Shown here: positions 1 through 8,474 of the stretch, one piece after another
How the letters are laid out: the number at the start of each line of letters is the position of its first letter
How positions within the stretch are numbered: the stretch's first letter is position 1
Source of the DNA: Prorocentrum cordatum
Lineage: Eukaryota > Sar > Dinophyceae > Prorocentrales > Prorocentraceae
NCBI GenBank assembly: GCA_963575745.1
Contig: CAUYUJ010017660.1
Coordinates: 139,001-162,500 of the forward strand
Length of the DNA stretch: 23,500 bases
Direction of reading: 5' to 3'
The notes under the pieces: model-generated
Told to the model about the DNA's origin: nothing
Seen by the model: the letters and a program-made list of their open reading frames with translations, nothing else
The model's database searches: none
Translations under genes and position numbers: made by a program

Positions 1-1
1 G

Positions 2-436
2 CCCGTTACTGTGCAAATGCGCACAGCCATCGAGGGGGGTGCATTGAAGGACCCATGGGCCCCCAGACAGATTATCCAAGCGGCTGGTTCGCTATTCTTG
101 GAGCTGTCGAAGAGCGATCGCAAGCTTCAGAACTTCATCGGGGCCCCGAACCCCACGACGTCAACCGCTTCCCTAGCGCGCAACGCTTTCTTTGGTGATC
201 TGATGAAGATGAGGAGCGCCGCATGTGACGATGCGGTCTGGAAACACATGTAAGAGACCGGCCCGTTGCTTCAGGGCGGTGCCGATAAGGCCTCGATCGT
301 CAAGATCAATCGGGGTATACTCGATGCAGCTCTGATGCCAGAGACCGTGACTGCGTCGTTCCCAGCGGTGGAGTGCACGCACGGCGGCCAGCACTTGAAG
401 CGCGATGCTATCACGTTGGCGTTTCTGTTCGAGTAA
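2..436 (+). pseudogene. Unknown gene, 5'-partial, with an in-frame TAA
   Basis: The frame is already open at the left edge of the window, so the true start lies upstream. It reads through residues such as APRQIIQAAGSLFLELSKSD, meets TAA at 251-253, and continues in the same frame with equally protein-like sequence (ETGPLLQGGADKASIVKIN) to TAA at 434-436. I recognise no domain. The piece after the first stop has ordinary codon composition and no further stop for 60 codons, which suggests that the TAA is a recent nonsense change or an error rather than a true end. The next open frame (373-828) overlaps its end in frame +1, so the two may be one gene broken by a shift near 373-436. What it does cannot be said. 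Confidence 0.4.
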
Positions 437-828
437 AGACGTGCAAGAAGTTCTCGATCGAGTGTTTGCCTGCTGCTATGGAGTACGTGCGCGTTGCAGC
501 GGTGGCTGCAGCGATCGACGCGCATGACCGCGAGAAGCGAGCCAGGTCCACGTCTGGCGTCACTGGCGTATTTTGCGACAAGCGTCGCAAGACAGTGTTC
601 ATGACGATACGTGGTACAGACGGCGTGCCGCAACGGGTGCAGTCTGAAATCGATGATTGGGAACCAGTCTACATCGCTCAAGCTGCACAAAGTCTTCGGG
701 ACAACATCACACCTGCCACCGAGGGGAACGATATGGTCGACGATGATGATGGCGACGGTTCGCCTGCATACCAACCTGGCGAAGATTCGCCTGCGCGCGG
801 CGTCGATCCAGAGAACGCGGCCGAGTGA
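373..828 (+). CDS. Unknown basic-then-acidic protein (possible 3' part of the preceding gene)
   Basis: This open frame of about 150 codons ends at TGA 826-828. The protein-like part begins near position 430 (VKTCKKFSIECLPAAMEYV). It contains an Ala-rich helix-like stretch, a basic patch (HDREKRARS), a short beta-like stretch (GVFCDKRRKTVFMTI), and an acidic tail (DDDDGDG). There is no convincing start codon of its own: the ATG at 373 lies in sequence that is better coding in the frame of the upstream ORF. It is therefore either the 3' exon or frame-shifted end of that gene, or a separate small gene. The beta-like segment faintly recalls small DNA-binding folds, but no diagnostic residues are visible and I assign no function. 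Confidence 0.45.
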   Translation: MHARRPALEARCYHVGVSVRVKTCKKFSIECLPAAMEYVRVAAVAAAIDAHDREKRARSTSGVTGVFCDKRRKTVFMTIRGTDGVPQRVQSEIDDWEPVYIAQAAQSLRDNITPATEGNDMVDDDDGDGSPAYQPGEDSPARGVDPENAAE

Positions 829-920
829 TCGCGACCTAGCACGTGCTCGCTCGCTCACCGTCTGGCCCCCTTCTCCTCCCCATCCCTCTCCCTTTTGTTT
901 TCCCTCTCGCTCCTCGAGCA

Positions 921-1848
921 TCAGTCCGGATCACTATCAGATTCTGGAGTGCCAGAATCGCTCACCATCACATCTGAGTCAGAAGCGCCAGTGACCTTGC
1001 TCGCGACATCGCTTGCGATGCTGTCGTCCGCACTCTTGTCTCTGCGGGTGTCGTCGTAGGCGATGCCCTTGCCACAGTCGTAGGCGATGCCCTTGCCGCT
1101 GTCCTTGCCGCCGTCGTAGGCGCCGCCTTTGCCGCCGTCGTAGTCGCTGCCCCCTCCGTCGTAGTGCCCGTGTCGCTGCACGTGTCACCGTCGTGGGTGC
1201 TGCCCTTGCCGCCGTCGTGGTAGCCCTTGCCGCCGTCGTAGTAGCCCTTGCCGCCGTCGTAGTAGCCCTTGCCGCCGTCGTAGCCTCTGCCCTTGCCACC
1301 GTCATAGTTGCCGCCCTGCACACACTTCTTCTTGATCCACTCGATGTACTTCGTCTGCTGCCGTCGTAGCCCTCGCTGATCGCTGCCCTTGCCGCCGTCG
1401 TAGTAGCCCTTGCTGCTGTCGTAGCAGCCATTGCTGCCCTTGCCGCTGTCGTAGCAGCCCTTGCTGCTGTCGTAGTAGCCATTGCTGCCCTTGCCATAGT
1501 CGCAGTAGCCATCGCTGCCCTTGCCACCGTCGCAGTAGCCCTTGCCGCTGTCGTAGTAGCCGTCGTCACTGCCCTTGCCGCCGTCGTAGTAGCCAATGTC
1601 GCTGCCCTTGCCGCCGTCGTAGTAGCCGTCGTCGCTGCCCTTGCCACCGCAGTAGTAGCCCGTGCTGCTACCCTGGTGGCCGTTGCCGTCGTCACCGCTC
1701 TTGTGGCCGCTGCTCTCGCCACCGCTGTGGTAGTAGTCATCGCCTTTTCAGCCCTTGTCTCGCCTCGGCTTCTTCGTCTCGCGCTCTGCGTCGTCTGCGC
1801 GCTGGCGCTGGCGCTTCAGCTCCTTATGGGGGGGTACTTATTCTCCAT
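921..1848 (-). pseudogene. Degenerate GGKG/YYDGGKG-repeat protein gene (minus-strand paralogue)
   Basis: Read on the minus strand from ATG 1848-1846, the gene gives a short charged N-terminus (KELKRQRQRADDAERETKK). About 25 units related to GYYDGGKGSD follow, then an acidic Ser/Asp tail ending at TGA near 921. Within the repeats lies the unique motif QQTKYIEWIKKK (around 1330-1365). Three defects are visible: a C7 run near 1830 shifts the frame by one, an in-frame TGA sits at 1750-1748 (before KGDDYYHSGG), and another shift occurs near 1170. The plus-strand gene at 2746-3693 carries the same GDDYYHSGG and KYIEW signatures, so the two are divergently oriented paralogues. Low-complexity Gly/Tyr/Lys proteins can be RNA-binding or structural, but no function is shown here. 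Confidence 0.6.
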
Positions 1849-2149
1849 GCGCACGAACGTGCATGTGCCATGAACCCTCTCCATTCACCCCTTCTCATCC
1901 CCTTCCGTTCCCCTTTCTCATTCCAAGCTCCCCGTTCAGCTCGGCGAGCGCCGCCGAAATCGCCGACCTCGCGATGGCATCGAGGACCCCCTCGTCGAAG
2001 GCGGCGCCATCGCCGAGGTGGTCACCGAGGGGCCTCGAGACCCATGGCACGACCGGATATGGATGTCCCCCGATGGGCCCTGGGAGGGCCGCGAGGGGAC
2101 GTGGCCCTGCAGGGCCTCGGAATTGAGCACAAACGGCGGTGAACCCCTC

Positions 2150-2237
2150 CGCCGTCGCCGTCGTCGTCGTCGTCGTCGTCGGCGTCCGTCGTCGGCGTCC
2201 GTTGCCCGTCGCCCGTCGTCTGTCGTCGGCCGCCCGT
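2150..2237 (+). repeat. (GTC)n-type microsatellite
   Basis: An imperfect run of CGT/GTC triplets is interspersed with GGCGTCC and GCCCGTC variants. It is one of several GTC/TCG arrays in the window (also about 4746-4880 and 23297-23350). Confidence 0.8.
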
Positions 2238-2482
2238 AGTGCTTCACTTCTGTATTAGGGGGTGCATGCAGCTAGTATAGCAACACGCGTGCGTTGCGGT
2301 GCACCGCGTGGGGTGGTTGCATGGCGCAGAAAAGGACAGTGCACGCATGTTGCATACGATTGCATCGACCGCCTTCAGCAGCCTCACCTCCATGTCCTCA
2401 TCCGTTGCCACTTTTACAGGCCCAAGCGTTGGACCTTCGCGTCAGCGCGGTGCTGCTAGCGCACCACGCGCGGCCCCGCCAG

Positions 2483-2552
2483 CGCAACCAGCAGCGCACC
2501 ACGCGCAGCAGCGCCCGCGCAACCAGCAGCGCACCACGCGCAGCAGCACCAG
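2483..2552 (+). repeat. 35-bp direct repeat, two copies
   Basis: The block starting CGCAACCAGCAGCGCACCAC recurs 35 bp downstream (starts 2483 and 2518), followed in both copies by GCGCAGCAGC. It lies in an Ala/Gln-rich open frame just 5' of the plus-strand GGKG gene. Confidence 0.7.
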
Positions 2553-2556
2553 CGCC

Positions 2557-3693
2557 ATGGACGAGGCGGCGGTGGCGCTCCTCCTGGACGCGGCGGGGGA
2601 CCTCAACCGCCGCCGCCGCGGCGGCAGTGCTGCCAGCCGCAGCCAGCGCTGCGGCCGCCAGCGCCGCCGCCGCCGCTGCGGCCGAAGCCGAAGTTCGGGC
2701 CGCGGCAGCCTGCTGTGCCGCCTGAGGCAAAGGCCGCGGCCGCCGATGTCCGCCCCGCCGCCGAAGCGCGCGAGGCAGTTCACTGCGGACCAGCTGCTCG
2801 ACATGTTCGACATGGCGCCCGCGCCGAGCCCAAGCATGAACCATATGCATGGCTTGCAGCACTTCGTTCAAGACGACGACGCGTACGGCGACATGGGCTG
2901 CTACGACGGTGGCAAGGGCAGCGCGCACGACGGTGGCAAGGGCAGCGGCTACGACGGTGGCAAGGGTAGCGACTTGGGCTACTACAGCGGCGGCAAGGGC
3001 AGCGCCTGCGACGGCGGCAGGGGCAGCGGCACGGGCTACTACGACGGTGGCAAGGGCAGCGCCTGTGACGGTGGCAAGGGCAGCGGTGGCAAGGGCATCG
3101 GCATGGGCTACTACGGCGGCGCCTGCGGCGGTGGCAAGGGCCGCGACTGCGACGGTGAGGAGCCGCAGCCGGAGAAGCGCCCATGCAAGCGCTATGGCTA
3201 CTACGAGCGCGAGGGCGACGACTACAGCGGCGGCAAGGGCGATGACTACTACCACAGCGGTGGCAAGCACGATGACTACTACCACAGCGGTGGCAAGCAC
3301 TGTGGCAAGCACGACAGCAGCAGCTACTACGGCAAGCGTGGCCGCTACTACGACAGCAGCCAGAACTACGCCGGCTAGCGCGACAGCGGCCACGACGGCG
3401 ACAAGGGCAGCGACCACAAGGGCTACTACGACGGTGGCAAGGGCAGCGGCCACAGGGGCTACTACGACGGCGGCAAGGGCAGCGGCCGCAAGGGCGGCGA
3501 CGACGACTACGTCCCGCGGCCGCGCGGCGGCAATCACATTCGCCTCGCCAAGGCCTTCGCGGTGAAGGAGCTGGTCGAGGGCTTCGATGGCTACGACCAG
3601 CAGCAGATGAAGTACATCGAGTGGAACAGGAGGCTCCACGCGAATGTGTGGAGGGATGCGCAGCGCGTGTGGCGCGAGAACAACCTGTCGTAG
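2557..3693 (+). pseudogene. GGKG/YYDGGKG-repeat protein gene with one in-frame TAG
   Basis: The most protein-like start is ATG 2746 (MSAPPPKRARQFTADQLLDM); ATG 2557 in the same frame is an upstream alternative giving an Arg-rich leader. A basic and helical N-terminus is followed by about 20 Gly/Lys/Tyr/Asp units (CYDGGKGS, DDYYHSGGKH). An in-frame TAG lies at 3376-3378. The same frame then continues through more repeats and a non-repetitive C-terminal domain (IRLAKAFAVKELVEGFDGYD, then QQQMKYIEWNRR) to TAG 3691-3693. The C-terminal domain is good coding sequence and shares KYIEW with the minus-strand gene at 921-1848, so the frame was functional before the TAG arose, or is read through. Function is unknown. 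Low-complexity Gly-rich regions often bind RNA or phase-separate, which is only an analogy here. Confidence 0.65.
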
Positions 3694-3905
3694 GATGCTA
3701 CCACAGCGGTGGCAAGGGCAGTGGCTGCCACGACGGTGGCAAGGGCCGCGTCGGTGGCTACTGCAGCTGTGGCAAGGAGAGTTGCCACGGGCTGCCGCGA
3801 CGGCGGCAAGGGCTGCCACGACCATGGCGGCAAGGGCTGCCACGACCATGGCGGCCAAGGGCTGCCACGACGGCGTGGCTGCCACGACAGGTGGACATTC
3901 CTAAT
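3694..3905 (+). repeat. Decayed GGKG-encoding repeats downstream of the gene
   Basis: Just after the stop at 3693 the DNA still carries GGTGGCAAGGGC-type units. In the frame starting near 3702 they read CYHSGGKGSGCHDGGKG, then lose phase into CACGACCATGGCGGCAAGGG units (two near-identical copies at about 3818-3860). This looks like leftover repeat expansion or a duplicated fragment of the gene body rather than a separate gene. Confidence 0.5.
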
Positions 3906-4000
3906 TCTAGGCGCACGCGCTGCCTCCCGATCTCTTCGCAATCGCGATTGCGAGAACAGGGCCTCCCCTCCTCTCCCTCTGACGCGATCAGAGGCTCAGC

Positions 4001-4121
4001 TGTCGCATATGAGTTTATCATGTACGACAGCGCTGTCGTATGTGAGAAACTCATATACGACAAACTCGGTGTGATAGTGTCGACGACCGCTCTGTCGTAT
4101 TTGAGTTTCTCACATGCGACA
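4001..4121. repeat. Cluster of three related 29-nt hairpins
   Basis: Three palindromic units lie at 4001-4029, 4034-4062 and 4093-4121. Each has 13-nt arms around a 3-nt loop and starts TGTCG and ends CGACA. Arm mismatches are about 3, 1 and 2. The centre between units 1 and 2 is a perfect 18-bp palindrome (4023-4040, TACGACAGCGCTGTCGTA), so the first two units also pair with each other as one long inverted repeat. Possible identities are a miniature inverted-repeat element remnant, a recombination or protein-binding site, or a structured transcript. None is proven. Confidence 0.75.
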
Positions 4122-4745
4122 GCGGGGTGGTCAGATCTCAGTTTCCTGGGGGTGAGTCCTGGTGACGACGATTGGAGCGGTCCTGGATCATTCCAGGGGT
4201 GAAATTTCGGTCGACGTGTTTGCCTTTGGGGTCGTTCGTGGCCAGTAGTTGACGTCCGTTGTGGATAATTTAATTGTTATCGGCCCTGCGGCGTGTGCGC
4301 AGATACACGCCGCCACAGAGGCCACGGGCTGCAAAAGAGAAAAGCGGTGCATCGTCATCCTCGCAGCATCGTCCCCGCAGCCCGTCCTTCATCGCCCCTC
4401 CTTTGTTGCCGCCATCGCCCGTCCATCGTCGTCCGTCCATCGTCCTTCCCTCGTTGCTTCTATCTTCCGCCGCTCGTTTCCCGTCGTCACCTCATCGCCT
4501 CATTATCAGTATCGTCATCGCCACCGCCGCAATCGGTCTTCGTCGTCGTCGGTTACCACCGTCACCGCCACCATCGCCGCCGTCGCCATCGCCACCAGCT
4601 CTCCTCCACCGCCTCGTCCCATACCCAGTGTTCAGTCGACCATATCATATATCCAGGTCCTCGTTCGCTGGAGCTCGTGTGCCCCCCCGCCTCGTGTCAT
4701 TTCGTTTTCTCGTCGTGGTGTGTCGCGTTGCCCTCGTGGGCGCAG

Positions 4746-4880
4746 CCGCCGTCGCCGCCGCCGTCGCCGTTGCCGTTGCCGCCGTCCTCGTCGCCGTCGT
4801 CATCGCCGTCGTCGTCGCCGTCGTCGACGTCTTCGTCACCGCCGTTGTCGTCGTCGTCGTCGTCGTCGTCGTCGGCGGCG
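4746..4880 (+). repeat. (CGTCGC)n-type microsatellite, left arm
   Basis: Imperfect GCC/GTC/GTT triplets end in a pure GTC run near 4850-4877. Its complement-like partner is at 4954-5002, so the two could fold back on each other. Confidence 0.75.
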
Positions 4881-4953
4881 CCGTCGTGCGCCGACCCCCT
4901 CCAGAGCGGCACCGTCCTGCGCGCGCCCCCTCCGCGGCCAGGGTGGTCGGGGC

Positions 4954-5002
4954 GCGACGGCGGCGACGACGGCGACGACGGTGGCGACGGCGACGGCCAC
5001 GA
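4954..5002 (+). repeat. (GGCGAC)n-type microsatellite, right arm
   Basis: GACGGCGAC-type units form the approximate reverse complement of the block at 4746-4880, about 75 bp away. Confidence 0.7.
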
Positions 5003-5216
5003 GTGGGATCATGAGATATCGATGGGGAGGAGAGTGCGGACGGAAATGAGGAGTGGCACGGGAGGTGGTTCAAACTTAGTGCAACGAGTGAGAGGACGGG
5101 TGGAGGGACGGCGATCAACGTTGATGCTGTGGAAGGATCTCCAGGATGGCATACGACGAATGCTGCGGTGGGGAAGAGGGACGGAGTGCGATGGTGAATA
5201 TGCTGGTGATGACGAC

Positions 5217-5283
5217 GAACGATGATGATGATGCCGATGATTCTGGCGATGGCGACAGTGACGGTGATGATGATGATGATGTG
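5217..5283 (+). repeat. (GAT)n microsatellite
   Basis: Two GAT runs (about 5221-5232 and 5265-5281) flank GAC/GGC-type units, giving a poly-Asp open frame that is unlikely to be a real protein. Confidence 0.8.
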
Positions 5284-5454
5284 AGGCGACGGCGAACCAC
5301 GGCGTCGGTGCCGACAGTGGTGCGAATGTGAGAGGGGGGATGGTGTGATCTTGCATTGTGCGACTAAGTCGCAATGTGCATCTCGGCCGTAGCCGTTGTG
5401 GTACACGAGGCGCGTCTCTCTCACGCGAGGCGTCTGCGCGCCGTTGTGCACATC

Positions 5455-5571
5455 ATGCCGCCTGCGATGTCCGCCCAACTCAAGGCAATGCGGGCCCAGC
5501 GCCGTCGCGATGGCAGGGCGGACTTCAACGCCGCGCTCACGGCCGCCGTCAGGCACGTTAATTACACATAA
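5455..5571 (+). CDS. Small basic hypothetical protein
   Basis: A 38-codon frame starts at ATG 5455 (a second ATG follows at 5467) and ends at TAA 5569-5571. It encodes a helix-prone basic peptide (SAQLKAMRAQRRRDGRADFN) that differs clearly from the repeat-driven frames to its left. The open frame extends upstream to ATG 5374, but that part is less protein-like. It might be one exon of a larger gene. No family is recognised. Confidence 0.3.
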   Translation: MPPAMSAQLKAMRAQRRRDGRADFNAALTAAVRHVNYT

Positions 5572-5804
5572 ATCACAGGTGAAGGAGAACGACAATAATG
5601 TTGGGCTCGTTATGTGGTCTTTATGTTTAGTATGGCTAGCTACTATACTGACTTGCATTACGTTGCATGTATATGTGTGTTGATACACACGTGTATGAAT
5701 CATATTGTATTGCGCTGCGGTGATTCGATTCGACACCCCAAGCGCTTCGTGTGTTACAGGGTTTGAATGTTTCAGGTGTGGGTTGGTAGGATCGTGTTCA
5801 CGCC
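5572..5804 (+). other. AT-richer intergenic stretch
   Basis: No gene is seen. Composition falls towards A/T (for example 5630-5710 with repeated TATATG/ACACAC words), in contrast to both flanks, as expected of spacer between two plus-strand genes. A TTTCAG acceptor-like word lies at about 5770, 35 nt before the next start. Confidence 0.4.
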
Positions 5805-6008
5805 ATGTCGTCCCCTCCCCGGAAGGTAGGTGCGGCGTTCAAGAAGATGGAGCGAGCCATGAAAAAGGCGGAGGCCGCCGAGGAGGTGTTCCGCATGGTT
5901 TTGCGGGAGGCAGAGGTGTGGAGGAATGTGCGCATTCGTGCAACTGGTCGCCTCGTTGCAGTGGGTGGCCTCACGCGGGCGCGGGGCCGCGAGGCCCTTG
6001 GAGGGTAG
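5805..6008 (+). CDS. Small Lys/Arg/Glu-rich helical protein
   Basis: A 67-codon frame runs from ATG 5805 to TAG 6006-6008. The sequence opens SSPPRKVGAAFKKMERAMKK and continues with heptad-like Ala/Glu/Val spacing (AEAAEEVFRMVLREAEVW), which suggests one long amphipathic or coiled-coil helix, then a short Gly/Arg tail. No signal peptide or membrane segment is visible. A similar Lys/Glu-rich small protein follows at 6232. The two could be tandem genes of one small family, but no clear residue alignment is visible. Function is unknown. Confidence 0.5.
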   Translation: MSSPPRKVGAAFKKMERAMKKAEAAEEVFRMVLREAEVWRNVRIRATGRLVAVGGLTRARGREALGG

Positions 6009-6165
6009 CGGGGTAGCTACTAGGGTAGCTCATGCGTGCAACCGCATTCATCGTATCGCTTGTGGCGCTGCGTGCAACAATGTAGCGTCATGCACATGTG
6101 GGGTTGCGCGCCACTGGGGTCTGTAGGGGGGCGCCGCGGCGGCGATCGAGCCTTTTGGCCCGAGG

Positions 6166-6200
6166 TGTGCGTGTGTGTATGTGTGTGTGTGTGTGCGCGC
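6166..6200 (+). repeat. (GT)n microsatellite
   Basis: A nearly pure GT run with two interruptions (GC and TA) ends in GCGCGC. It lies about 30 nt upstream of the start at 6232. Alternating purine-pyrimidine DNA of this kind can adopt Z-form. Confidence 0.9.
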
Positions 6201-6231
6201 AGGCTCTTGTACGTATGCCGTTCTGGTTGCA

Positions 6232-6822
6232 ATGGTGAAGTCCACCAAGCAGAAGGCGATGGAGGCACAGGTTCGCGATGAGATTAGGGTGGAGCGTGGG
6301 GAGTGGGTTCGCCAGAAGAAAGAGGTTGTCAAGGCTGCGAAAAAGGACGTGGCGTCGACTCGCTCCTGTGTGAAAACATTGACCAAGAAGGCATGTGGTT
6401 AATCGCGCATTGATAAGTTTCCCGCCCCATGCAACGCCCATCTCCCACCCTGACCCCCGGCAGCCTCAACAGGCAGATGTCGACTGCGAAAGTTCCTCAA
6501 GGCGAAGGATGAGTGGATTAACTCAATTCTGGGCCGTGAGGCTGCGATCGAGTCGCACAGCGTCGCAGTCGCATGGCTTGAGCATGCGAAGTCCATGGGC
6601 GTGGCCGGATCCCGAGTCGGATCGCGCATTAGAAATGCAAGCTATAAAGCCGTGCACCGTGTAACGAATTATCTCTCATCTGTTGCGTTTAGCATCATGC
6701 ACATGATTGCATACGAGCCCGCTTTTGATTTGCGGTCTGGCCGCAGAGTGTTAACGACGACAGCGAAGCGGGGGAGGGGATGTGCGGGTGAGGGTGATTG
6801 GCGACGGTGTGGGGGGCTGTAA
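6232..6822 (+). CDS. Small Lys/Glu-rich helical protein, probably two exons
   Basis: Exon 1 starts at ATG 6232 (VKSTKQKAMEAQVRDEIRVE), is highly charged and helix-prone, and meets TAA at 6400-6402 if unspliced. A second protein-like stretch follows in the same frame from 6481 (LRKFLKAKDEWINSILGREA, then SVAVAWLEHAKSMGVAGSRV). Removing a GT...AG intron of 78 nt (6395-6472, exon ends GCAT and GCAGATGT) joins them in frame across a Cys codon, and the joined frame runs to TAG near 6822. The last 50 codons are less convincing, so the true end may be earlier. No family is recognised. The alternative is two separate small frames. Confidence 0.45.
6395..6472 (+). other. Candidate 78-nt GT-AG intron
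   Basis: The donor is CAT|GTGGTTAA and the acceptor is CTCAACAG|GCAG, with pyrimidine-rich sequence (6421-6455) before the acceptor. Removal keeps the frame and bypasses the TAA at 6400 and a TGA at about 6451. Size and borders are plausible for an alga; dinoflagellates also use other borders. Confidence 0.4.
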
Positions 6823-6992
6823 CACTGTTGCCCCCCAATGCATCCCCCACCGCGGTCGGGCAGCCCTGCACTTGCATGTGATGTTGCAGCGGGCATCTTA
6901 TCCGCATCCCATTTGGCTCGCGAGTCTGACGTTCGCGATATCCACTTGCCACGTCGCGATCTGTCGCGCCATCTACTTGCGTTTGCTACGCA
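6823..6992 (+). other. Short intergenic stretch with a weak spliced-leader-like word
   Basis: No gene is seen. CCATTTGGCTCGCGAG at about 6909-6924 resembles the dinoflagellate spliced-leader 3' half (CCATTTTGGCTCAAG) with one base missing and two changes, 70-85 nt before the ATG at 6993. Confidence 0.25.
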
Positions 6993-8230
6993 ATGACGTC
7001 CGTGCCAAACCTCATCGCTGAGCTAATCAATATGCACGAATGGGTGCAAACTCATGTAAGCTGTGGGTTGGATCCCACCGCAGTGGCCAAGTGTCAATTT
7101 GACAGTTGCTCCTCAAAGTTGACAATCTGGGAAACTTGAGCACCGATGACGCGTCACTCCTCGCGAGTTCCATCCGAGACAATGCGCTAGAACAATGGAG
7201 CTCGCGAGAGCTTGCCCAGCTTTGTTCGGCCGTTGGTAACAGGACTGGCTTGCTGGGATACACCAGCGGTTCTAGGAAGTGGCAGGAGGTAACCATCTTC
7301 CCTAAATGCTTCACAGCGGCTGAGCTCGCTAAGTTGAAGGGGGGACTTCTCCGAGAAGGCGTGCGTAAACATTGTGGCCAACCGTGCCGCGCTAATTGGC
7401 ATGCAGACATTCTCTGACAAAAGTCAGGCGCGAGTGGCGGCTGTGATATCACATGCCGTTGGGAAATGTGATAATGCAGATGCGTGGATGAAGTTATTGA
7501 AGGATGTGAAGAAGAAGTTGGGCGCAGCTGTCACTGCGAAAGCGTGGGCTAAACTTAACGCGGGTACATGGCGATCTGGGACTACGACCCCATCGACCAG
7601 ATGCGTAGCGGGGCATGGTGGGGAGAGGCGCATGACAACGCCGAAGGCCCATGCATGGAGGACATGGGTGCCGACGAGCCCGAGTTCGTGCGAGGGTCTT
7701 CCAGCAAAATCAGGAAGACTACCGCCGTTGAGCCCGTCGCGCCCCCCACGCAAAGGCCGCGATGCCAGATGTGGCGGTTGGTGGGCAGATGCAGATGCGC
7801 CGAACATGTTCGGGGGGCAGCTGGCCGCGGCGCTCTTCGCCACTGTGGCACTCCATGGGGGGCATGCAGCTGGGTCTGCAGGGGCGTCTACATGGGCGCA
7901 CGCGGGGGCGTCTTCAGGGGGCTGCCCTCTGGAGCCACCAAAGGCGAAGCTTCCGCCTCGCGATGAGCCAGCGCTCGGCAAGTCGGCGAAGACCGAGCCA
8001 ACAGTTGATGGCGAAGAGCCCGATGCCAACCTGAGCGGCGAGGGGGCCGCCCTGCGCGAGCTTCTCGCCGCCAAGGCGAAGGCGGCGGCCGCGGCGACGG
8101 CCGCGCGCAAGCGCCCCGCCGCGGCTGGCGACGCGGTCGCCGATGCCGCCGAAGCTTATGCATCAGATGATGCAGATCAGCCGGAGAGCACGGGCAATGG
8201 CAAGGGCAAGGGCATCGCGCACAAGCACAA
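6993..8230 (+). pseudogene. Host gene interrupted by the retrotransposon, 5' part
   Basis: The protein-like trail starts at ATG 6993 (TSVPNLIAELINMHEWVQTH). It changes frame near 7120 (beside AAA) and near 7345, where dropping one G from a G6 run would join AAELAKLKG to FSEKACVNIVANRAA. It runs on through a Lys-rich helical part (DAWMKLLKDVKKKLGAAVTA), shifts again near 7565 to MAIWDYDPIDQMRSG, and again near 7745 (beside C6). It ends in an Ala/Lys-rich region and a GNGKGKG stretch at 8190-8214. At 8230 it is cut by the left end of the mobile element, and the frame resumes at 16280. No enzymatic domain is recognised. The shifts beside homopolymers fit read errors or decay. Confidence 0.55.
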
Positions 8231-8418
8231 TTTAGAGGCACGGGTCACTGTCTCTCTCCAAGCGGGGGGCGGCGGAAGGTGGCGCCAGCCTAAACTGAAC
8301 TCTCTATTTTCTGCCTGAACCGTGGACATGATGCCGCCGAGAGCGGCGGCAGAGGGTGACGGCGGGGTCTGCGCCACGAAAAAATCATGGATTTGAGGCA
8401 GACCCCGTATCAGGCCCC
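8231..8418 (-). repeat. Split direct repeat B2 (element 3' end)
   Basis: About 188 bp beginning TTTAGAGGCAC on the plus strand and ending CAGGCCCC. It matches 8641-8828 at a constant offset of 410 bp with roughly nine substitutions and no net indel. Its outer edge at 8231 is the junction with the interrupted host gene. Confidence 0.93.
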
Positions 8419-8474
8419 CGCAGAGCTGTGACGAGGTAAGTGAACGGGGGGCGAAAGAGGGAAGGGAGGGAGGG

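Larger units (their letters stand above)
1849..2556. other. Intergenic stretch between the divergent GGKG genes
   Basis: No convincing gene is seen. Open frames here are out-of-phase artefacts of biased composition. The stretch holds pyrimidine-rich sequence (about 1870-1950) and a (CGT)n/(CGTC)n microsatellite at about 2150-2237. Lying between two divergent starts, it could hold promoter elements, but no TATA-like or other motif stands out. Confidence 0.4.
4122..5373. other. Gene-poor, triplet-repeat-rich stretch
   Basis: Over 1.2 kb is dominated by simple CGT/CGC/GAC/GAT-type triplets. Open frames of up to 363 codons exist on both strands, but they encode only runs of Arg, Ser, Pro, Val, Ala or Asp/Gly and mirror each other. 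I treat them as composition artefacts. Two microsatellite blocks (4746-4880 and 4954-5002) are near reverse complements of one another. Confidence 0.6.

Noticed and set aside
979-1740. 253-codon minus-strand frame of Thr/Ala/Arg repeats
   Set aside because: It is the out-of-phase reading of the GGKG repeats (ACGACGGCGGCAAGG read in another frame). The Gly-Lys frame shares motifs with the plus-strand paralogue and this one does not.
2398-3885. 495-codon minus-strand open frame
   Set aside because: It is the antisense shadow of the GGKG-repeat gene. The long frame arises from GC-rich repeat codons and encodes only Ala/Val runs.
4249-5736. Long frames on both strands (266, 246, 310 and 363 codons)
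   Set aside because: They consist of Arg, Ser, Pro, Asp, Thr or Val runs generated by triplet microsatellites and overlap one another in all phases.
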